From Siphonodentalium dalli (taxonomy: Eukaryota > Mollusca > Scaphopoda > Gadilida > Siphonodentaliidae): a stretch of DNA of 64,000 nucleotides. The translations under genes were made by a program, and so were the position numbers. Below the pieces are notes generated by a model. It saw only the letters and a program-made list of their open reading frames with translations. It did no database searches and was not told the origin of the DNA. Positions 41,601-43,671 of this stretch are shown in pieces; position 1 is the stretch's first letter, and each line of letters starts with the position of its first letter. Location: positions 135,603,989 through 135,667,988 of the forward strand of contig CP136068.1 of the NCBI GenBank assembly GCA_032622095.1. The letters run 5' to 3'.

Positions 41601-43671
41601 CCCCTTCCATTGAAAATAAATATATAGTTTGAATTCTGTTGCATTCTGGGAGTAGTAATGGGGGAAATTTTTGTATGATTTCAGCTATTTTATATTACTC
41701 TATGGGAACCTTCTGACACAGGCATTCCAAATGGTGATGAATTATAGTATTGTAATCATATTGTTTGGCATAGATTGTTTTTAAAAACAGTATATCAAGG
41801 CACTATAAAAAAATAATTGGTGACTCGAAAACTAAATGTGCCTTTAAATTTTGTATTTGATCAAGACAATGATAATATAATATAGGTGATATAATAAACA
41901 TAATGTATGCAAAATAGAAATAGAGAAAAATGGGGAGTAAATTGTAGAGAGTTGAAATCTGAGATATTTGAAGAAGAAGAAGAAACGTAGAGTGTGAAAA
42001 AATACATTTAAATAGATAATTATACTTTTGTTTTCATATTGCTGTTTGTCACAGTCTTAGAACAATGGGATACGGATGAGCTACTATTGGCAGCATGTAT
42101 ATATCTGGGCTCTGAGATTGGTTTTAAATATTGATCAGATTTGTATTAATATTGATTACAATACTGATTGTTCAGGGTTTTTTTTTTGGTTGAACTCCGT
42201 ATATATTGACCGACGTTCACTCAAGGCCCCCATTCTTCTTGAACACAGTCCAATCAGAATGAGCCTATCAAGAACGGTTTCGAAAATAAAATATGCGACA
42301 TTTCAGAATATTTTTCGCGGGGAACCCAGATACGACATTTTAGAACACTAATTTCCCTGAAAAACATCGAAAAATGGCATTTATACTTGAAATGTTGACA
42401 AAGGAACTTATGTAATAGAACCCGTAGATTCCGAAAATGCAATAAAAAGTTTCGCGCCAAAATGGCAGGCACGACCTCATTCTGGACTCCTCGACCTATG
42501 ACCTCTAGGAGGTTTGCCGAATGCACCGACGATATTATACTACATACACTGGTAGAACAGTACCGTAAATTTCACGGACAATAACCAGGCATAATGGGAA
42601 CCGGTTGGACCGTGAATTTTATTATCCAATTTGTAGCAAAACCGTGAATTTTTCACGGTTTTCCCGTTCTTGACTTTACAATGGAACCGTGGAATTAACT
42701 AAAAAAAGGTACCTAATCCGATTCGACTGTCCCCATACCATCAGATTCCAACAACAACAACAACATTTTTTTTTATATATTGCTTCAGTTATCCGAATCG
42801 AATAATTGCCCAAAATTAATGCTAACCACTGTCAACTATAGTATAAAATTGCCCAAAACGTGTTATTTATCAACATATTGTTCAACGAAATTTGGTCGGA
42901 TTGTCAAATATCTAACACCCAAAGCCAATTGATTTTAAAGTTATCCATCTTCATTCGCAATTTGGTCCGAGACCATCGTCATGACGAATATTTGCCAGGC
43001 CGCCAAAAAAAAATTACATATCTCGGGAAATAACAAATTTCAAAAATCGATATCTGATCACTCTGAGCTAAGTGAGTTTGATGGGTGGGTTCCTCGACTC
43101 GAATCAAATATTGTAGTAATTTTGGACCGTTAATTCTGATTATACATCTTTAAACGGCAATTTCGTATATATAATATATTGAATCCCTTTATAATTTGTG
43201 ATTGAATCTTACCCCTGGTCTCTTCCATTCGAGGTTCTGTTCTCCCGCCTCATTAATCGCCTCGTGTAGTGGGAACTCCTCATCCACGTACAACTCGCCC
43301 GGGTACGGCTGAGGCCGCTCCATGTGCTCATGTTCTGACGGATCTTGTCGGAAATCCACGAATTTCTCGTAAACCCCCAACTCATTAGCGTCGTATCCCC
43401 CCACCGGGGGTAGGCGATTAGCACGTGACGCTCTCGGTGCTCCGGCTGCCTTCGCCGCACGGTTCTTTTGAGCTACTGCCCTTTCTTGTTGTTTTTCTGG
43501 AACCGCCCTTGGGGCATGATTCTGATTTTGTTGCTGTTGTGGGTTTCCATATTGATTGTTGGCGTTGTTTTGACCATACGCGTTGTTGCCATGGTTGTTG
43601 CTGTTGCCATATTGGTTACCACGCGGATAGCTCTTCCCAGTCGTCGATGGTGTGGAGCCGCCGCAACCCAT
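828..43671 (-). CDS. Calpain-family cysteine protease with two C2-like domains (13-exon gene model)
   Basis: Split gene read right to left; joining the 13 exons listed separately gives 2115 nt, 704 residues plus TAA, with every intron phase matching. The family is a cytosolic Ca2+-regulated papain-like protease. Residues 1-128 are an acylation motif and a low-complexity Asn/Gln/Gly tail; about 129-415 are the protease core; about 425-567 are domain III (C2L); about 590-704 are a second domain-III-like module. Catalytic Cys179 ([10 protein letters not shown]), His337 (GGHAYSLTG) and Asn362 (RVRNPWG) are all present; Cys-His and His-Asn spacings (158 and 25) fit classical calpains. No penta-EF-hand domain is seen. 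The Cys neighbourhood is divergent: most calpains have GDCW where this has GTCY. The ATG at 43671 has a good context (A at -3, G at +4). The C-terminal end is less certain than the rest. Untranslated exons and the promoter were not identified. Confidence 0.93.
1112..1260. mobile_element. Family A foldback MITE
   Basis: CAGTAATGCCCTAA...TTAGGGCATTACTG flanked by TA. Left arm full, right arm shortened. It lies 63 bp upstream of calpain exon 13. A near-identical 20-bp sequence (TAGTATCATTTGTCAGTTTT, one mismatch) stands on both sides. Confidence 0.92.
1321..1700. mobile_element. Two joined partial family B elements
   Basis: CCCTTTCATGACGGGAGCTG at 1321 and CCCTTTCATGACAGGAGCTG at about 1516, each followed by the GTGCAGCATTAAA and GTGCCAGTGCATTCT modules and TATATAAGAGAATGC hairpins. 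Neither has a complete right end. Confidence 0.85.
1836..2096. mobile_element. Foldback element with CTGAAGGG ends
   Basis: Inverted arms CTGAAGGGTCACTCTCACC / GGTGAGAGTGACCCCTTCAG and an inner pair with GTGTACC. Flanks read CCGTACTAAC and CCATACTAAC, probably a 10-bp target duplication with one change. Confidence 0.75.
2130..2665. repeat. Degenerate tandem repeat, GTTTCCGGATGA units
   Basis: At least five units of about 65-110 bp each with TTTGGTTTCCGGATGATAAC and GATTATTCTGGTGTC. Identity of the parent element not recognised. Confidence 0.75.
2821..3031. mobile_element. Family A foldback MITE, full length
   Basis: 211 bp, almost a perfect palindrome: arms of about 100 bp from CAGTAATGCCCTAA to GGAAAGCTC around a very short loop; TA at both ends. 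Reference copy for the family. Terminal CAG and the TA duplication suggest Tc1/mariner. Confidence 0.95.
3047..3130. repeat. Family C fragment
   Basis: CAAGCCTTGAAATAGTGTGT to GAATTTAGTGACACT, adjoining the family A element at 2821. Confidence 0.8.
3916..4080. mobile_element. Family A foldback MITE
   Basis: 165 bp, variant CAGTAATGCTCTAAG termini, TA flanks, left arm shortened near the loop. Confidence 0.92.
4110..5095. repeat. Degenerate tandem repeat, about 150-170 bp units
   Basis: Units carry CATCCCTCATCCGATCATCA, CTTCATATGGATCTTCGGGG, GACCTCTAGATGGGAGC and AAACATGGCCGCCAGCAGCC in this order, at least five times. Related sequence at 63560-63870. Confidence 0.85.
5100..6680. other. Intron 12 spacer without recognised feature
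   Basis: AT-rich. ATACTGTCTGCAGGTGGTAA occurs at about 5519 and again at 6006, a small duplicated segment. No exon or element otherwise recognised. Confidence 0.5.
6690..6785. repeat. Dispersed repeat shared with the right end of the window
   Basis: TTCTTCTTTATCATTCTGTT and CTCCTTCCCAATTTGAGCAA recur at 63925-64000 in the same order. Confidence 0.75.
6791..6870. repeat. Short foldback, TTAACACGTTGAGTGCCAGC arms
   Basis: Arms TTAACACGTTGAGTGCCAGC and GCTGGCACTCAATGTGTTAA around a 35-bp loop. The ends coincide with TTAA, so it may be another TTAA-type element. Confidence 0.75.
6913..7079. mobile_element. TTAA-flanked foldback element, family B
   Basis: 167 bp between TTAA sites; CCCTTTCATGATGGGAGCTG start, GTCATGAAATGG end. 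Confidence 0.88.
7115..7327. mobile_element. Family A foldback MITE, full length
   Basis: 213 bp near-perfect palindrome with CAGTAATGCCCTAAG start and TA flanks. Confidence 0.93.
7539..8004. mobile_element. Foldback element, family C
   Basis: 466 bp, CAAGCCTTGAAATA... to TATTTCAAGGCTTG. Each arm also has an inner palindrome around GAGGGTGAATTTAGTGA and CTGGGGACCTCATTCTGC. No clear target duplication. Confidence 0.87.
8123..8263. mobile_element. Foldback element, family C, short form
   Basis: 141 bp: outer arms CAAGCCTTGAAATAGTGTGT and inner GAGGGTGAATTT/AAATTCACCCTC hairpin only. Lies 29 bp from the exon 12 donor. Confidence 0.88.
8293..8403 (-). CDS. Calpain exon 12: start of second C2-like domain
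   Basis: 111 nt; completes Cys595, residues 596-631, first base of Val632. Acceptor tctaatacag, donor G|GTAAGA. Encodes [20 protein letters not shown] followed by NPQFQFSVT. This repeats the domain III pattern 'W..G..AGG.......NPQF.', which exon 8 also carries, so domain III appears twice. The exon sits between a family C foldback (8123-8263, 29 bp from the donor) and a TTAA-type foldback (8468-8720, 64 bp from the acceptor). Confidence 0.9.
8468..8720. mobile_element. TTAA-flanked foldback element, family B
   Basis: 253 bp, two internal hairpins of the CATTCTCTTATATATGCGAG type joined by TACAAGGTCAAGGTAAATAT; TTAA at both ends. Lies 64 bp upstream of calpain exon 12. Confidence 0.9.
9243..9562. 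repeat. Element with CCAGCCTAGAGG inverted ends
   Basis: CACCAGCCTAGAGGGCAACT at the left, ACCTCTAGGCTGGTCCCTG at the right, with TCTCCCTAAAATGCG text between. Fragments of the same family at 57178-58045, 60160-60290, 60810-60940 and 61172-61195. Confidence 0.7.
9615..9827. mobile_element. Family A foldback MITE, full length
   Basis: 213 bp palindrome; first base changed (GAGTAATG). TA flanks. Confidence 0.9.
9932..10144. mobile_element. Family A foldback MITE, full length
   Basis: 213 bp palindrome, CAGTAATGCACTAA termini in both arms, TA flanks. The matched A in both arms shows arm homogenisation or recent origin. Confidence 0.92.
10220..10429. mobile_element. Family A foldback MITE
   Basis: About 210 bp, left end altered (CCTAATGCCCTAA), right end intact. 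Confidence 0.9.
10624..11034. mobile_element. Foldback element, family C
   Basis: 411 bp, same layout as 7539 with a diverged right end (CAAGGTTTG). Confidence 0.86.
11627..12022. mobile_element. Family D element (TTAA-type), left end truncated
   Basis: Shares GGCTCCAAAACATTGTATTG, the AATGGAAGGGGAATAACTCT hairpin and the ATTAAATGGGCCT right end with other copies; TTAA follows at 12023. Confidence 0.85.
12059..12238. mobile_element. Family A foldback MITE
   Basis: 180 bp, TA-flanked, loop region deleted relative to the 211-bp form. Confidence 0.9.
12552..15113 (+). mobile_element. Non-autonomous Helitron
   Basis: Begins TCTATATATATAAAACC followed by a TCTG-rich stretch and ends GGGCAGCCCCCTAG, inserted between A (12551) and T (15114), as Helitrons do. 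The 3' GGGC/CCCC stem is weak. No Rep-helicase reading frame is seen; a nested hAT-like element occupies 12701-13959. It ends 77 bp from calpain exon 11. Confidence 0.75.
12701..13959. mobile_element. hAT-like element with TAATCGATTAC repeats at both ends
   Basis: 1259 bp, termini CAGGGTTGGGG and CCCCAACTCTG, perfect 8-bp duplication GATGACAC (12693-12700, 13960-13967). Both subterminal regions are dense in short inverted TAATCGATTAC motifs (about 12715-12860 and 13800-13945), which may be transposase-binding repeats. The interior is AT-rich with no long reading frame, so it is non-autonomous. The flanking Helitron sequence is continuous across it. Confidence 0.92.
15191..15273 (-). CDS. Calpain exon 11: linker between the two C2-like domains
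   Basis: 83 nt; completes His567, residues 568-594, first base of Cys595. Acceptor cttttctccag, donor T|GTAAGT. Encodes [20 protein letters not shown] then GLEPYDM. There is no strong family motif of its own; it is accepted because both splice sites are good and its phases bridge exons 10 and 12 exactly. A Helitron ends 77 bp past the donor (15113). Confidence 0.82.
15595..15722. repeat. Small palindrome
   Basis: Arms CAACCACAG/CAGTGGTTG and inner GATTGGCTGT/AACAGCCAATC; may be a MITE or a structured spacer. Confidence 0.5.
16327..16495. repeat. Short inverted-repeat element
   Basis: 169 bp, CAGGTGCCTAATAAT to ATTATTAGGCACCTG, containing several CACTATTATT repeats. No target duplication recognised. 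Confidence 0.7.
16641..17586 (-). repeat. Minisatellite built from the exon 10 donor
   Basis: A roughly 61-bp unit (some copies shorter, about 50 bp) is repeated about 12 times plus a partial copy. On the minus strand every unit carries CTCAGGGGAATACAGTGAGT, identical to the last 14 bases of exon 10 plus its donor, then GGATTGGTCAGG and GATCCAACGAGGTCCA spacers. A 163-bp hAT-like insertion (17324-17486) interrupts it. The array starts at exon 10 itself and lies wholly in intron 10. Confidence 0.93.
17324..17486. mobile_element. hAT-like MITE inside the exon 10 donor array
   Basis: 163 bp starting CAGGGCTCGATTTA and ending TAAATCAACCCCTG, flanked by a perfect 8-bp duplication CTCGTCAG (17316-17323 and 17487-17494). 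Terminal CAGGG/CCCTG and the 8-bp target duplication are typical of hAT elements. The site is inside a minisatellite unit, so the array existed before the insertion. No coding capacity. Confidence 0.88.
17587..17792 (-). CDS. Calpain exon 10: C2-like domain 1, C-terminal part
   Basis: 206 nt, residues 499-566 plus two bases of His567. Acceptor aatgcaacag, donor ATACA|GTGAGT (phase 2). Encodes [20 protein letters not shown] and [10 protein letters not shown], the diagnostic domain III motif 'L.PG.Y.I.PSTFEP..EG.F.LRVF'. Reading past the donor meets TGA at once. The last 14 exon bases with the donor are repeated about 13 times downstream. Confidence 0.93.
18157..18859. mobile_element. Family D element (TTAA-type), with insertion
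   Basis: AGGCCCACTTAATTTTCGAAC to AAATTAAATGGGCCC between TTAA sites. The 703-bp length is due to two copies of a GGTCCCATNGACCACCCACC block with C-runs near the left end. Confidence 0.85.
18995..19253. mobile_element. Family B foldback element
   Basis: Inverted orientation relative to the copy at 6913 (CTTTCTGAAATTTTGC first, GCAGCTCCCATCATGAA last). Left end diverged. Confidence 0.83.
19265..19478. mobile_element. Family A foldback MITE, full length
   Basis: 214 bp, CAGTAATGCTCTAAG termini, TA flanks. Confidence 0.92.
19532..19938. mobile_element. Foldback element, family C, CAAGCCTGAGTTTAG subtype
   Basis: 407 bp; outer arms read CAAGCCTGAGTTTAGTGTGC. Used as the intact reference for the copy broken by the LINE at 27009-29909. 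Lies 40 bp from the exon 9 donor. Confidence 0.87.
19979..20079 (-). CDS. Calpain exon 9: C2-like domain 1, middle
   Basis: 101 nt; completes Gly465 then residues 466-498, ends phase 0 (AAG|GTATAT). Acceptor tactttttag. Encodes [20 protein letters not shown] followed by [13 protein letters not shown]. Hydrophobic PLVIQIIQ matches the strand written as 'VICSFLVALMQK' in other calpains. Foldback family C elements lie 40 bp downstream (19532-19938) and 64 bp upstream (20144-20195). Confidence 0.88.
20144..20195. repeat. Family C fragment upstream of exon 9
   Basis: CATTTGCAGAATGAGGTCCC then GAGGGTGAATTTAGTGATGC only. Confidence 0.8.
20593..23830 (+). mobile_element. Non-autonomous Helitron with internal tandem repeats
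   Basis: Starts TCTATATTTGCG (or six bases earlier at another TC) with a run of TCTG repeats; ends with a GGGCAACGCCGGG hairpin and CCCTGCTAG before T, the classic Helitron 3' end. The interior (about 20800-22350) has degenerate tandem copies, up to roughly 400 bp, of a module containing CGCCGATTTCCACCAAATTG and CATGATAC, with poly-G tracts at 20917, 21360 and 22322. A short frame at 23125-23334 has no recognisable relatives. Confidence 0.82.
22322..22346. repeat. Poly-G tract
   Basis: G-run of about 25 bp within the Helitron 20593-23830. Confidence 0.9.
23830..23856. repeat. TA microsatellite after the Helitron end
   Basis: TA repeats immediately following the CTAG terminus; Helitron targets are AT-rich. 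Confidence 0.8.
23860..26389. other. Intron 8-side spacer without recognised gene
   Basis: Between the Helitron and exon 8. About 24640-24800 has repeated CTTAGTGNTT / AAGAATCACTAA-type inverted words. Otherwise nothing coding or repetitive was recognised. Confidence 0.5.
26390..26491 (-). CDS. Calpain exon 8: start of C2-like domain 1
   Basis: 102 nt; completes Asn431, residues 432-464, first base of Gly465. Acceptor tattccctcag, donor G|GTAAGT. Encodes [20 protein letters not shown], matching the domain III opening 'G.W..G.TAGG......F..NPQ'. A TTAA-flanked element (26534-26984) ends 42 bp upstream of the acceptor, so it may supply part of the branch-point region. Confidence 0.92.
26534..26984. 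mobile_element. Family E element (TTAA-type)
   Basis: 451 bp, AGGTACTCAATCCGAT to ATCGGATTGAGTACCT between TTAA sites. Internal text TTTGGCTTCGGGGGTAAAAA and GTTGATAAATAACATG recurs in other copies. Abuts calpain exon 8 (42 bp). Confidence 0.88.
27177..29669 (+). CDS. L1/Tx1-type LINE ORF2, reverse transcriptase (5' truncated)
   Basis: Open frame of 830 codons. The first about 23 codons are host repeat sequence; LINE coding begins near 27246. Reverse transcriptase motifs in order: [39 protein letters not shown] (about 170-182), [13 protein letters not shown] (about 228-240), catalytic YADD (272-275), then the thumb region. A CX2CX8HX4C zinc finger ([18 protein letters not shown], about 706-723) closes the protein, typical of L1/Tx1 ORF2. 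The endonuclease domain is missing, as in usual 5' truncation. The frame has no stops, suggesting a recent insertion. It interrupts a family C foldback element. It lies in calpain intron 8, opposite in sense. Confidence 0.95.
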   Translation: MMNIVVYTHCEPRLCNVSSANLEGQLTEYECTASLKKIKNEKSPGSDGYTAEFYKFFWKDLGQFVVNSLNYGFRTQKLSVTQRCGIITCLPKPNKPKEYIKNWRPISLLNVDVKIGSTVIANRVKKVLPKLIADSQLGFLAGRYIGESTRLTFDLLEKCEQRDIPGLLVLLDFEKAFDSLEWSYLENCLKFYKFGPDIIGWVKTFYTDIFSYIVNNGNLSNKIDIHRGVRQGDPLSPYLFILAVETLSASLKNNLDINGIKINKTEYMVSQYADDMNLFLRNDSHSLNEALNTVRNFAKITGLKANFQKTQVLWIGSKRGCGEEILTEENILWNHSNSVTILGIEFNLFNDDYIENNYKTKIKKLENLLNDWSFRQLSLTGKTTVIKTLALPMLIHCLSVLPPPSKDTSLKIQQIFYRFLWSGKKDKIKRNVIINEIENGGLKFPHIDSFANALKMTWIQKLLDTSNNASWKNIILDDLEPFGGPKVWFFQNEALTIMANKVNPFWKSVIQAWSLVDQDISTAPQDIQSQSIYWNKYIKIDNHMLLNTKWIKQGVFFINDLMKDDGGLLDYPSFCSTYNLQIPFTHYQGLLNAIPSQWRACLRNSEKLESIKKEKIEILGNALTPCKIFYPIILRQYAETPSHIQKKWSNRLGIALCDLDWKQIYRNPYHITDDTGLISFQYKINQDILYTNSKLFKCKLSETELCSFCGNTKETIIHLFWDCLISKSVLLQLQHKLKEKCDITFELKPEYTVLGMHRDIHPNDTLDICTMLYRKLIYSCKMRATNPTINGLLEFFKYYKRIETLNTYSLNDRSKKYGERWEALEAILSN
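27246..29756 (+). mobile_element. LINE insertion (L1/Tx1-like) nested in a foldback element
   Basis: Extent inferred by comparing the flanks with an intact family C copy at 19532-19938: the left half runs 27009-27245 and the right half resumes near 29757 (ATAAAGAAACTTTCCAGAG). About 87 bp follow the stop codon, ending in a C-run, without a clear poly-A tail. About 60 bp of the host element seems lost at the junction, or the host copy differed. Confidence 0.78.
29910..30870. other. Intron 7 spacer
   Basis: AT-rich, with only the 140-bp inverted repeat at 30312-30451 recognised. Confidence 0.5.
30312..30451. repeat. Inverted-repeat element
   Basis: 140 bp; arms GAGTAATCAATTGGTTCCGA and complement, inner TTAAATAATTCATGAG / CTCGAGTTAATTATTTAA. 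Confidence 0.72.
30871..31000. mobile_element. Family B foldback fragment
   Basis: Starts at internal ACAAGGTCAAGG, one TATATATGCGA hairpin, ends CATGGAAGGG then TTAA. Confidence 0.85.
31161..31400. mobile_element. Family B foldback element
   Basis: 240 bp, CCCTTCAATGACTGG to CATGAAAGGG; flanking TTAG/TTTG are decayed TTAA sites. Two internal hairpins. Confidence 0.85.
31465..31654. mobile_element. Family A foldback MITE next to exon 7 donor
   Basis: About 190 bp; left end TAGTAATGCCGTAA, right end TTACGGCATTACTG. The TA duplication is no longer perfect. It ends 17 bp from calpain exon 7. Confidence 0.88.
31672..31835 (-). CDS. Calpain exon 7: end of protease subdomain 2
   Basis: 164 nt; completes Gly376, residues 377-430, first base of Asn431. 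Acceptor gttttctag, donor A|GTAAGAAG. Encodes [10 protein letters not shown] and [20 protein letters not shown], matching 'SSEW......G.FW.SF.DF...F....IC'. Only 17 bases of intron separate the exon from a TA-type foldback element at 31465-31654, so the donor region has been closely invaded without loss of the GTAAGA signal. Confidence 0.92.
32430..32820. mobile_element. TTAA-flanked foldback element, family B2
   Basis: 391 bp between TTAA sites; termini CCCTTTACCCAACA / TGTTGGGTAAAGGG. Contains AACCGGCCAAAACCGGCC and two hairpins nearly identical to those of family B (CAATGCATTCTCTTATATAT). Same hairpins, different termini. Confidence 0.92.
33280..33640. mobile_element. Family B foldback element with extra hairpins
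   Basis: 361 bp with three to four TATATATGNGAG hairpin modules, longer than usual for the family; ends CATGAAAGGG. Confidence 0.82.
33764..33890. mobile_element. Family B foldback fragment near exon 6
   Basis: AGGTAAATATTGTTAGGCC, one hairpin with a CTGTGG loop, right end CATGGAAGGG then TTAA. Confidence 0.85.
34008..34096 (-). CDS. Calpain exon 6: catalytic asparagine
   Basis: 89 nt, residues 347-375 plus two bases of Gly376. Acceptor catttcag, donor GG|GTATGT. Encodes [20 protein letters not shown], the near-invariant calpain motif '[15 protein letters not shown]' with catalytic Asn362. Phase 0 to phase 2. A TTAA-type transposon fragment ends 117 bp past the donor. Confidence 0.93.
34373..34539 (-). 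repeat. Tandem copies of the exon 5 donor
   Basis: About five 32-36 bp units follow exon 5, each restating its last bases and donor (CTCACAGGTGCTTATGTTG then TAAGTG). The three furthest units are near-identical (TTACTGACTCACAGGTGCTT); the nearer two are degraded, one with GTAACT and one with GTGTTTATG. Together with the real junction this makes about six potential donors in 190 bp. Confidence 0.92.
34540..34605 (-). CDS. Calpain exon 5: catalytic histidine
   Basis: 66 nt, 22 residues (325-346), phase 0 at both ends. Acceptor attctctttcag, donor GTAAGTG. Encodes [15 protein letters not shown]; His337 aligns with the calpain active-site His in 'KGHAYSVTG'. The exon is too short for ordinary ORF scanning and was found by matching phase and motif. 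Its last bases and donor are copied about five more times immediately downstream (34373-34539). Confidence 0.92.
34866..35118. mobile_element. Family A foldback MITE with duplicated centre
   Basis: 253 bp, TA-flanked. The central segment GAGAGCTTTCCGATGAATGG appears twice in a row, making it longer than the standard copy. Confidence 0.9.
35460..35599. mobile_element. Family A foldback MITE, shortened
   Basis: 140 bp, CAGTATGCTATAAG start and AGAGCATTACTG end, central hairpin lost. Confidence 0.88.
35600..36581. other. Intron 4 spacer
   Basis: No exon recognised; short frames only. AAACCAATATATTTTATATT at about 36443 and TATGATCTTGAG...TACCA...TCTGA nearby also occur at 32852-32920, indicating an unclassified dispersed repeat. 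Confidence 0.5.
36588..37076. mobile_element. GC-rich foldback element of GGCGCTTTC modules
   Basis: Nearly the whole 489 bp is built from GGCGCTTTC / GAAAGCGCC blocks alternating with GCGACAAAAAGTGCGCC and its complement, arranged as nested palindromes. The termini are perfect inverted repeats beginning TATGGAATCCTATTACGGCC, and GCATCC flanks both ends (36582-36587 and 37077-37082), a likely 6-bp target duplication. It lies in calpain intron 4. Long reading frames through it are by-products of the repeat. Superfamily not recognised. Confidence 0.85.
37136..37313 (-). CDS. Calpain exon 4: protease core, subdomain 1-2 junction
   Basis: 178 nt, one base completing Arg265 then residues 266-324. 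Acceptor tttatag|G, donor CCA|GTGAGT (phase 0). [21 protein letters not shown] corresponds to 'NGSYEAL.GG....A...LTGG', and GAIVSCSCP to the short strand before the His exon. The 5' end of this exon and its acceptor are tandemly repeated in the upstream intron (37341-37487). A GC-rich foldback element starts 59 bp past the donor. Confidence 0.93.
37341..37487 (-). repeat. Two decoy copies of the exon 4 acceptor and 5' exon
   Basis: Upstream of exon 4 the block containing the acceptor and the first about 45 exon bases (GTTTCACGATGG...) occurs twice more, spaced about 85-88 bp. The nearer copy keeps a perfect tttatag|G acceptor at 37401-37403 and would encode [17 protein letters not shown] before a stop; the further copy has lost the AG (ttcggg). 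These are tandem duplications across the intron-exon boundary. Confidence 0.9.
38178..38380 (-). CDS. Calpain exon 3: protease subdomain 1
   Basis: 203 nt, residues 198-264 plus two bases of Arg265. Acceptor atatgtag|GTG, donor AG|GTCGGT (phase 2). Encodes [20 protein letters not shown] and later [11 protein letters not shown], matching the calpain signatures 'RFW..GEWV.V..DD.LP' and 'W..LLEKA.AK'. A second GT four bases downstream (GTATAT, phase 0) is rejected because only the phase 2 site joins exon 4 in frame to give [13 protein letters not shown]. Confidence 0.93.
38595..39115. repeat. Double palindrome sharing one arm
   Basis: Two adjacent foldbacks: GGCCATATTGGATTCA (38597) pairs with TGGATCCAATATGGCC (38785), and the latter continues into a second foldback whose far arm is GGCCATATTGAATTATT (39101). 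The second one has arms of nearly 100 bp (GACAAGACTTGTATGTGAGT, GCTCGTAAAAGCTACC). Lies in calpain intron 2. Confidence 0.82.
39180..39720. repeat. 53-bp minisatellite
   Basis: About ten copies of ACACATCGATAAGTATACAT + GCCTCCTTCATACCTAAGCT + CCACCTGATACAG, head to tail, eight of them identical; the last two are diverged. No spacers. Lies in calpain intron 2. Confidence 0.95.
40461..40937. mobile_element. Family D element (TTAA-type)
   Basis: 477 bp, AGGCCCACTTAATTTTCAAA start, internal GAAGGGGAATAACTC / GAGTTATTACCCTTC hairpin, TTAA on both sides. Confidence 0.88.
41137..41268 (-). CDS. Calpain exon 2: catalytic cysteine
   Basis: 132 nt, residues 154-197, phase 0 at both ends (acceptor tattttcag, donor GTAAGT). 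It encodes the oxyanion Gln and nucleophile in [17 protein letters not shown]; Cys179 aligns with the calpain active-site Cys. Compared with the common DICQGALGDCWLL pattern, the Cys before QG is Gly, Asp before the nucleophile is Thr and the following Trp is Tyr. This is divergent, but the catalytic residues are kept. The family D element 41397-41843 lies 128 bp upstream of the acceptor. Confidence 0.93.
41397..41843. mobile_element. Family D element (TTAA-type)
   Basis: 447 bp, AGGCCCACTTAATATTCAAA start, right end followed by TTAA; left TTAA lost. Confidence 0.85.
42548..42700. repeat. Small palindrome cluster with CCGTGAATTT motifs
   Basis: ACCGTAAATTTCACGG, GACCGTGAATTT and AACCGTGAATTTTTCACGGT in 150 bp; a hairpin-forming repeat of unknown class. 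Confidence 0.6.
42708..43155. mobile_element. Family E element, diverged
   Basis: Reverse orientation copy: AGGTACCTAATCCGATTCGA at the left, GAATCAAATATTGTAGTAAT and TCTTTAAACG at the right. Lies just downstream of the exon 1 donor. Confidence 0.78.
43213..43671 (-). CDS. Calpain exon 1: N-myristoylation motif, N/Q/G-rich tail, start of protease core
   Basis: 459 nt, residues 1-153, ends phase 0 at CCAGGG|GTAAGA. It begins MGCGGSTPS: Gly2 with Ser6 fits the N-myristoyltransferase consensus, and Cys3 could be palmitoylated, so membrane attachment is inferred. Residues 14-60 are rich in Asn, Gln, Gly and Tyr and are probably disordered. Residues 60-95 are Ala/Arg-rich and basic. From about residue 128 the text [14 protein letters not shown] and LEWKRPG matches the conserved entry to the calpain core (usual form 'D.EFP....L...W.RP'). 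The donor is a strong GTAAGA. Confidence 0.93.
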
